From: Selenomonadaceae bacterium
Lineage (GTDB): Bacteria > Bacillota > Negativicutes > Selenomonadales > Selenomonadaceae
Direction: 5' to 3'
Assembly (NCBI GenBank): GCA_017445435.1
Contig: JAFSUE010000099.1
Span: 1 to 5,908 of the forward strand
DNA length: 5,908 nucleotides
Within the stretch, counting starts at the first letter, position 1, and each line of letters starts with the position of its first letter. The notes under the pieces were generated by a model. It searched no databases and was not told the origin of the DNA. It was given only the letters and a program-made list of their open reading frames with translations. Shown here piece after piece: positions 1 through 4,622 of the stretch. Position numbers and translations under genes: made by a program.

Positions 1-62
1 ATTAGCGGCGTATTTTTCAAAGTTTTTCCCAAATGCCAATCAGCCGTATGAATGATTTTCAT
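1..62 (-). CDS. sbcD: SbcD-like nuclease subunit (exonuclease SbcCD subunit D), 5' fragment
   Basis: This is the N-terminal end of a gene that runs off the left edge; only 20 full codons are visible. On the minus strand it starts with ATG at 62-60 and reads MKIIHTADLHLGKTLKNTPL. This is the usual opening of SbcD/Mre11-type calcineurin-like phosphoesterases. The D-x-H motif (D8, H10) supplies the first metal ligands of the two-metal nuclease site. A Shine-Dalgarno, AAGGGAC (complement of 72-78), lies 9 nt before the ATG. In the known family, SbcD pairs with the SMC-like ATPase SbcC and cuts DNA hairpins and double-strand ends; sbcC usually follows sbcD and would lie outside this window. The gene is divergent from priA. 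The main alternative is another phosphoesterase of the family, such as a YhaO-type protein. The GKTL after the motif fits SbcD better, but 20 residues cannot settle it. Confidence 0.72.
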   Translation of the reverse strand, partial: MKIIHTADWHLGKTLKNTPL

Positions 63-93
63 AAAAATTTCGTCCCTTCACTTTAAATTTTTT

Positions 94-110
94 TAGATTT
101 TTTAAATCTA
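94..110. repeat. Short AT-rich inverted repeat (7-bp arms, 3-nt loop)
   Basis: TAGATTT at 94-100 and AAATCTA at 104-110 are perfect complements separated by TTT. The repeat lies in the probable leader of the divergent sbcD-like gene, 16 nt upstream of its Shine-Dalgarno. Read on the plus strand it is followed by CTTTTTCTTT, which resembles a weak terminator tail. However, the stem has only one G-C pair per arm and no plus-strand gene precedes it. It could be a small operator or simply chance in AT-rich DNA. Confidence 0.3.
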
Positions 111-130
111 CTTTTTCTTTGGAGCAAATT

Positions 131-163
131 TAGTTAGTAGTCAGTAGTTAGTAGTCAGTAGTT
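131..163 (+). repeat. Tandem heptamer array, TAGTTAG/TAGTCAG
   Basis: Four whole 7-bp units and one partial unit lie head to tail: TAGTTAG, TAGTCAG, TAGTTAG, TAGTCAG, then TAGTT. The two unit types alternate strictly, so the array can also be read as a 14-bp repeat present about 2.3 times. Because 7 is not a multiple of 3, the TAG in each unit falls in every plus-strand reading frame within three units. Related units occur in inverted orientation at 234-247 and 4480-4518. Short tandem heptamers of this type are known between genes in some bacteria, notably cyanobacteria; their function is not established. Confidence 0.93.
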
Positions 164-176
164 TAAACGTTTCACC

Positions 177-199
177 AGCGTCCAACTCCGCAGGGCGCT
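177..199. other. GC-rich hairpin in the sbcD-priA intergenic region
   Basis: AGCGTCC (177-183) can pair with GGGCGCT (193-199) across a 9-nt loop, giving a 7-bp stem with one G-U pair when transcribed on the plus strand. The surrounding stretch 173-211 is about two-thirds G+C (26 of 39), in sharp contrast with the AT-rich flanks. Overlapping palindromes GTTTAAAC (161-168) and AAACGTTT (165-172) sit between the hairpin and the left heptamer array. No T-run follows directly, so this is not a standard terminator. It could be the core of a small dispersed repeat or an RNA element in the priA leader. Confidence 0.4.
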
Positions 200-233
200 A
201 GAAATGCCGCGTTATTACCATTATTTTTTTCAA

Positions 234-247
234 CACTACTCACTACT
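234..247 (-). repeat. Two inverted heptamers, CACTACT x2 (AGTAGTG on minus strand)
   Basis: Two exact CACTACT units lie just upstream of the priA ribosome binding site. On the minus strand they belong to the same TAGTNAG family as the array at 131-163. ACTACTCACTACT at 235-247 is complementary to AGTAGTCAGTAGT at 150-162 at 12 of 13 positions, so the two arrays could fold together around the GC-rich core. The same 13 bases occur unchanged at 4494-4506 in the same orientation. Confidence 0.85.
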
Positions 248-268
248 TAATAAAAGGAGTTATATTTA

Positions 269-2452
269 ATGTTAATTGCCGAAGTCTGCGCGAATCTGCA
301 AGCAAAATCCATTGACCAAACTTTTACGTACATTGTGCCAGAGCGTTTAAAATTTTTGACAGCAGGTTGGCGCGTTATCGTACCATTTGGGCGCATAAAA
401 AAAGTTGATGGTTTCGTTATGGAGGTGAAAGAAATTCCAGATGATACGAAATTTAATTTTCCGCTGAAAGAAATTTCCGACGTTGTAGACGAAGTTGCAT
501 GGTTCACGCCAGCAATGCTTAACGCGGCGAAATGGTTAGCCGATTTTTATTTATGCCCACTAGCTCAATCAATGGCGCTGTTTATGCCGATGAAACGCAG
601 TCATCAAATTAAATCAAAATTCGAGAAAATTTTCAAGCTTGCAAAAACTTTCGATGAAAAATTTTTCATCCGAACTCCCGCGCAGTTAAAGGCGTTAAAA
701 ATTTTGCAGGAGAAAAATTTTCTTACGGTGTCACAACTTCACGAAGAAAAAATTTCTAATGCGACGATTAATAAGTTGATAAGTTCAAACTACGTCGAAG
801 TTGAAATGCGGCGCGTACTTCGTGACAGCTACGCAAATATAAAGCCCGTACAAAAAATTTTCGACTTGACGACGGAACAAACTGCGGCAGTCGACGCTGT
901 GAAAAAATCTATCGACGCTAAAACTTTCAACGGCTTTTTACTGCACGGTGTGACTGGTTCAGGTAAGACGCAAGTTTACATTGAAGCGGCAAAAATTGCA
1001 CGGCAACTTGGACGGCGCGTCATAATTTTAGTGCCAGAAATTGCGCTTACTGGTCAAATTGTCACGCTTTTTAAAGCGCACTTTTCAGATGTTTTTGTCA
1101 TTCACAGCGGCTTGAGCGTTGAGGAACGTAGCGACACTTTCCATAGGATACGTAGCGGCGACGCTGGAATAATTATCGGCGCACGGTCAGCACTTTTCAC
1201 GCCGATTGATGATGTTGGCTTGATTGTCATTGATGAAGAGCAGGATTATTCGTACAAGCAAGATCGCCCGCCATTTTATCACGCTAGGATTGTGGCTGAA
1301 GAGTTCGCAAAATTTCACGGCGCTACAATAATTTTTGGTTCCGCGACGCCGTCACTGGAAACTTTTTTTCGCGCGAAGATTGGCGAATTAAATTATCTTG
1401 AACTGCCGCGCAGAATCTTTAATCATCCATTGCCAAAAGTTTTATGTGTCGATATGCGGCGGGAACTTAACGACGGCAATAAAAATGTTTTGAGTCGACC
1501 TCTACAAAAACTTTTAGCGCAAACTTTGTTGAAAGGGCAACAGGCAATTTTAATGTTAAATCGGCGTGGCTGGTCAACTTTCGTTATGTGTCGAAGTTGC
1601 GGACACGTGATAAGCTGTCCTGAATGCGGCTTGCCAATGACGTATCACAAAGATAAAAAGTTGCGCTGTCATCGTTGCGCGATTGAACGTGAGCCGCCGA
1701 CAATTTGTCCAGCGTGTCAAAGTGACAGGATAAAATATTTTGGTACGGGGACTCAAAAATTGGAGCAGGAACTTCAAGATTTTTTTCCTACGGCGAAAAT
1801 TTTGCGTATGGATAGAGACACGACGACGAAAAAGTTAGCGCACCAAAAAATTTTAGATGAATTTAAAAGTGGCGGCTATGATATTTTATGTGGTACGCAG
1901 ATGGTTGCGAAGGGTCACGATATACCCAACGTAACGGCGGTAGGAATTTTGACGGCTGATTCATCGTTGAACTTTCCAGACTTCCGCGCAGGTGAACTTT
2001 GTTTTATGCTGATAACTCAAGCCGCTGGACGTGCTGGACGCGCTGATTTGCAAGGTAAAGTTATAGTGCAGGCGTACAACGTAGACGCACCCGCCGTGAT
2101 TTTCGGTTGCAAGCAAGATTATAAATCTTTCTATGCAGATGAAGTTAGCAAGCGTGAAAAAAATTTTTATCCGCCGTACTGCCGCCTTGTGAAAATTTTG
2201 TTTATGTCAGAAAATCAAAACGTGGCTAAGGCGAACGCTCAAGATTTTGTTGACGCCTTCAACGCGGAAATGTTGAGTGATGAAATTGAAGGACCAATCC
2301 CAGCTATGATTGAGAATCTGCGCGGCGTTTATCGTTTCGCAGTTTTGATTAAGACGTTGGATTTGGACGCCGTAAGAAAATTTCTGCGTGAAAAAAATCT
2401 CCACGTTATGGACAGCGTACAAATTGATATTGATCCACTGACTACAAGCTAA
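269..2452 (+). CDS. priA: Primosomal protein N' (replication restart helicase PriA)
   Basis: PriA is a 3'-to-5' superfamily-2 DNA helicase that recognises stalled forks and D-loops and starts reloading of the replicative helicase. The product is 727 aa, full length for the family (E. coli about 730). The N-terminal DNA-binding domain opens with the typical IAEVCANLQAKSIDQTFTY. Walker A is GVTGSGKT (227-234) and the Walker B box is DEEQ (322-325) followed by YSYKQD and YHAR. The next helicase motif is GSATPS (357-362). Eight cysteines bind two zincs as four CxxC pairs (441/444, 450/453, 467/470, 480/483). Then come GTQMVAKGHD (542-551) and QAAGRAGR (584-591). The C-terminus, QIDIDPL, is normal. 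The ATG at 269 is set by AAAGGAG (253-259), 9 nt upstream. Most PriA proteins have DEEH rather than DEEQ. No def or fmt gene follows, although these often adjoin priA in Firmicutes. Confidence 0.97.
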   Translation: MLIAEVCANLQAKSIDQTFTYIVPERLKFLTAGWRVIVPFGRIKKVDGFVMEVKEIPDDTKFNFPLKEISDVVDEVAWFTPAMLNAAKWLADFYLCPLAQSMALFMPMKRSHQIKSKFEKIFKLAKTFDEKFFIRTPAQLKALKILQEKNFLTVSQLHEEKISNATINKLISSNYVEVEMRRVLRDSYANIKPVQKIFDLTTEQTAAVDAVKKSIDAKTFNGFLLHGVTGSGKTQVYIEAAKIARQLGRRVIILVPEIALTGQIVTLFKAHFSDVFVIHSGLSVEERSDTFHRIRSGDAGIIIGARSALFTPIDDVGLIVIDEEQDYSYKQDRPPFYHARIVAEEFAKFHGATIIFGSATPSLETFFRAKIGELNYLELPRRIFNHPLPKVLCVDMRRELNDGNKNVLSRPLQKLLAQTLLKGQQAILMLNRRGWSTFVMCRSCGHVISCPECGLPMTYHKDKKLRCHRCAIEREPPTICPACQSDRIKYFGTGTQKLEQELQDFFPTAKILRMDRDTTTKKLAHQKILDEFKSGGYDILCGTQMVAKGHDIPNVTAVGILTADSSLNFPDFRAGELCFMLITQAAGRAGRADLQGKVIVQAYNVDAPAVIFGCKQDYKSFYADEVSKREKNFYPPYCRLVKILFMSENQNVAKANAQDFVDAFNAEMLSDEIEGPIPAMIENLRGVYRFAVLIKTLDLDAVRKFLREKNLHVMDSVQIDIDPLTTS

Positions 2453-2502
2453 GATTTACTGTCAAGATAAAACTTTGAAAAAATGGCGCACAGGACGTAA
2501 AA

Positions 2503-2527
2503 AAATTTACAAACTTAAATTTACAAA
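2503..2527. repeat. 11-bp direct repeat overlapping the -35 of the metal-ATPase promoter
   Basis: AAATTTACAAA occurs exactly at 2503-2513 and again at 2517-2527, a 14-bp step. The second copy contains the TTTACA used as -35 element. Paired half-sites at a promoter can bind a regulator, but the sequence is AT-rich and no regulator gene is visible, so an operator role is only a suggestion. Confidence 0.5.
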
Positions 2528-2548
2528 TAGATTTTAAAAATATATAAT
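2520..2548 (+). promoter_or_regulatory. Predicted sigma-A/sigma-70 promoter for the metal ATPase
   Basis: The -35 is TTTACA (2520-2525, 5 of 6 to TTGACA) and the -10 is TATAAT (2543-2548, perfect), with an ideal 17-bp spacer. Transcription would start near 2555, giving a leader of about 40 nt that contains AAGGAGG. This implies that the ATPase is transcribed apart from priA, although I see no clear terminator between them. Confidence 0.62.
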
Positions 2549-2581
2549 TTGATAACCTTTTTTGAATAATATTTTCTAACG

Positions 2582-2588
2582 AAGGAGG
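2582..2588 (+). promoter_or_regulatory. Strong Shine-Dalgarno that fixes a TTG start
   Basis: AAGGAGG, a near-complete match to the 16S anti-Shine-Dalgarno, lies 7 nt before the TTG at 2596. The first in-frame ATG (2650) falls inside the first predicted membrane helix and has no such site, so the TTG start is preferred. Confidence 0.85.
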
Positions 2589-2595
2589 AATTGTC

Positions 2596-4449
2596 TTGAC
2601 GCCTAAGCAGAAAAAAAATTTAATACGAATCGTCGTTGCCGCCGTCTTAATGATAGCCTTTGAGTTTGTCACTTTGACTGGCACGGCGAAATTTTTTTTG
2701 TACATGATTCCGTACTTAATAGTTGGCTACGACATTTTAATTAAGGCGGCTAGGGGAATAAAAAATCTTCGCGCGTTGGACGAACATTTTTTAATGGCGG
2801 TTGCAACAATCGGCGCGATTGGACTTGCCCTGTATATTGGCGGCGATTATACAGAAGCGGTAGCCGTTATGCTTTTCTATCAAATCGGAGAATTTTTTCA
2901 AAGTTACGCGGTCGGCAAGAGTCGAAAAAATATTTCGGAGCTTATGGACATTCGCCCCGATTTTGCCAACGTCGAAACTGAAAACGGCTTTGAAAAAGTT
3001 GACCCTGATGAAATTGAAATTGGTACGGAAATTATTGTAAAGCCTGGCGAAAAAATTCCTATTGACGGCGTAGTTATCGCGGGAAAATCTGCGCTGAATA
3101 CGATTGCTTTAACTGGTGAAAGTTTGCCGCGTGACGTTGAAGTTGGCGCGGAAGTTGTAAGCGGCTGTGTAAATATCAACGGCGTTTTAAAAATTCGTAC
3201 GACAAAACTTTTTGAAGAGTCGACGGCGTCAAAAATTTTAGACTTGGTAGAAAATGCCAGTTCGCGTAAATCTAAGTCCGAAGAATTTATCACGAAGTTT
3301 GCGCGAATTTATACACCGATTGTTGTATCTTGCGCGTTGTCATTGGCAATTATCCCGTCGATTATCACGGGCGATTTTGCAACGTGGATTTATCGCGCTT
3401 TAATTTTTCTCGTGATAAGTTGTCCCTGCGCGTTGGTTATAAGCATTCCACTAACTTTTTTTGCTGGAATTGGCGGAGCAAGTCACGATGGAATTTTGAT
3501 TAAAGGTTCAAATCTTATGGAAACGCTGTCGAAAGTTGAAACCGTCGTCATGGATAAGACCGGAACGTTGACGCAGGGAATTTTTGACGTGTCAGCAGTT
3601 CACGCGAAAGATTTTGACGAAAAGCAACTAATTCACCTTGCCGCACACGCTGAAAGATATTCTACGCATCCAATAGGAATTTCTCTGCGCGGAGCTTATC
3701 CAAATGAAAATGATAATTGCGACGTTGAAATTTTGGAAGAAATTGCAGGGCAAGGCATACGCGCTAAAATTAACGGCGAAATTGTTAGCGTCGGCAATGA
3801 AAAGCTTATGGACGCGGTCGGCGCTGAATGGAAAAGTTGTTATAAGGCTGGAACGATTGTTCACGTGGCGATTGGTGCAAAGTACGTTGGACACGTCGTA
3901 ATTTCGGACGTTGTGAAACCCACCGCGCAATTTGCCGTTGAGGAAATGTTTTCATCGGGCGTTAAAGATGTAGTAATGTTGACTGGTGACAGTGAAAAAG
4001 TTGCCGCGCAGGTTGCCGCTGGATTGGGAATAAAAAATTATCGCAGTGAACTTTTGCCCGCCGATAAAGTTAGCGAACTTGAAAAAATTCTTGACGCTGA
4101 AAAAAATTCTAAAGTTGCCTTCGTAGGCGACGGAATTAACGACGCGCCAGTTTTAAGCCGCGCAGATATTGGAATTGCAATGGGCGCAATGGGCGCTGAT
4201 GCGGCGATTGAGGCGGCAGACGTTGTGATTATGGACGATAACCCGCTGAAAATTCCACGCGCAATTAAAATTGCTAGGAAGTGTTTAGCTATCGTCAAGG
4301 AAAATATTGTTTTTTCAATCGGCGTAAAAATTTTGTGTATGGTACTCGGCGCGATAGGAATTGCCAATATGTGGTTTGCGATTTTTGCTGACGTTGGAGT
4401 AATGGTGCTTGCCGTACTCAATGCCGCTAGAATGATTTTTAATGCTTAA
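2596..4449 (+). CDS. P1B-2-type heavy-metal (Zn2+/Cd2+/Pb2+) exporting ATPase, CadA/ZntA family
   Basis: This is an inner-membrane pump that uses ATP to export divalent soft metals from the cytoplasm. The product is 617 aa. Motifs run in order: TGES actuator loop (173-176), CPC metal-binding motif in helix M4 (276-278), DKTGT with phosphorylated Asp320 (320-324), HP dipeptide (358-359) and GQGI (385-388) of the nucleotide domain, MLTGD (461-465), and GDGINDAP (511-518). Lys578 in M5 (NIVFSIGVK) and Asp599 in M6 (FADVG) match the ZntA residues that mark the Zn/Cd/Pb class, arguing against a Cu or Co pump. About eight membrane helices are visible (roughly 10-30, 33-50, 64-82, 84-104, 238-257, 264-288, 567-590, 592-612). 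There is no N-terminal HMA domain and no CxxC; the protein starts almost directly at the first helix, so it is shorter than typical CadA (about 700 aa). Translation starts at TTG. The last two codons and stop form the first unit of a heptamer repeat. No ArsR- or MerR-type regulator is nearby. Confidence 0.95.
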   Translation: MTPKQKKNLIRIVVAAVLMIAFEFVTLTGTAKFFLYMIPYLIVGYDILIKAARGIKNLRALDEHFLMAVATIGAIGLALYIGGDYTEAVAVMLFYQIGEFFQSYAVGKSRKNISELMDIRPDFANVETENGFEKVDPDEIEIGTEIIVKPGEKIPIDGVVIAGKSALNTIALTGESLPRDVEVGAEVVSGCVNINGVLKIRTTKLFEESTASKILDLVENASSRKSKSEEFITKFARIYTPIVVSCALSLAIIPSIITGDFATWIYRALIFLVISCPCALVISIPLTFFAGIGGASHDGILIKGSNLMETLSKVETVVMDKTGTLTQGIFDVSAVHAKDFDEKQLIHLAAHAERYSTHPIGISLRGAYPNENDNCDVEILEEIAGQGIRAKINGEIVSVGNEKLMDAVGAEWKSCYKAGTIVHVAIGAKYVGHVVISDVVKPTAQFAVEEMFSSGVKDVVMLTGDSEKVAAQVAAGLGIKNYRSELLPADKVSELEKILDAEKNSKVAFVGDGINDAPVLSRADIGIAMGAMGADAAIEAADVVIMDDNPLKIPRAIKIARKCLAIVKENIVFSIGVKILCMVLGAIGIANMWFAIFADVGVMVLAVLNAARMIFNA

Positions 4450-4475
4450 TGCTTAATGCGTAATGCGTAATGAAG
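4441..4475 (+). repeat. Tandem heptamer array AATGCTT/AATGCGT overlapping the ATPase stop
   Basis: Five 7-bp steps follow each other: AATGCTT twice, AATGCGT twice, then a degenerate AATGAAG. The first unit supplies the last two codons and stop of the metal ATPase (AAT GCT TAA). The period puts TAA at 4447, 4454, 4461 and 4468, so all three plus-strand frames are closed. The unit differs from the TAGTNAG family that begins immediately downstream but has the same 7-bp period. Confidence 0.88.
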
Positions 4476-4479
4476 AACT

Positions 4480-4518
4480 ACTACTAACTACTAACTACTC
4501 ACTACTCACTACTCACTA
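4480..4518 (-). repeat. Tandem heptamer array ACTACTA/ACTACTC (TAGTNAG family on minus strand)
   Basis: Five whole units (ACTACTA twice, ACTACTC three times) and a partial ACTA run without interruption. Read on the minus strand they are TAGTGAG and TAGTTAG units, the same family as at 131-163 but inverted relative to it and in the same orientation as the pair at 234-247. Units of one type are grouped, which suggests growth by slippage. The array lies between the metal ATPase and the flhA promoter. I see no GC-rich terminator hairpin in this gap. Confidence 0.92.
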
Positions 4519-4537
4519 AAATTTTCTAGCCAATGTA

Positions 4538-4566
4538 TTGTGAATCAAATAATTTTGCCATATAAT
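4538..4566 (+). promoter_or_regulatory. Predicted sigma-A/sigma-70 promoter for flhA
   Basis: The -35 is TTGTGA (4538-4543, 4 of 6) and the -10 is TATAAT (4561-4566, perfect), with a 17-bp spacer. It would give a leader of about 50 nt before the flhA start. No flagellar sigma-28 box (TAAA then GCCGATAA at about 15 nt) or sigma-54 site is visible, so housekeeping transcription of flhA is suggested. Confidence 0.55.
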
Positions 4567-4622
4567 TAACAAAGTTTACTCTGAAAATATTCTGTCTAAA
4601 ATTTATTGAAGGGAGTGGTACG

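Noticed and set aside
131..247. CRISPR array
   Set aside because: The units are 7 bp, contiguous and without spacers, so they are simple tandem repeats.
2497..2510. Terminator hairpin after priA (GTAAA/TTTAC)
   Set aside because: The stem is 5 bp and AT-rich with no following T-run, and it overlaps the direct repeat; too weak to call.
2564..2576. ArsR/SmtB-type operator near TTGAATAATATTTTC
   Set aside because: The symmetry breaks at two of six paired positions and the match to known 12-2-12 operators is poor.
2904..3293. 129-codon minus-strand open frame
   Set aside because: Low-complexity Ser/Thr/Ile/Pro composition antisense to the ATPase actuator region; it reflects codon bias, not a gene.
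3628..3930. 100-codon open frame on the minus strand inside the metal ATPase gene
   Set aside because: It lies wholly within a well-supported P-type ATPase, has no ribosome site and no recognisable motif; it is a shadow of the plus-strand gene.
4038..4421. 127-codon minus-strand open frame
   Set aside because: Antisense to the conserved GDGINDAP region, rich in Ser, Ile and Ala, with no family resemblance.
4516..4536. Flagellar sigma-28 promoter suggested by TAAA and a nearby GCCAATGT
   Set aside because: The GCC falls only about 8 nt after TAAA instead of about 15, and it does not match GCCGATAA.
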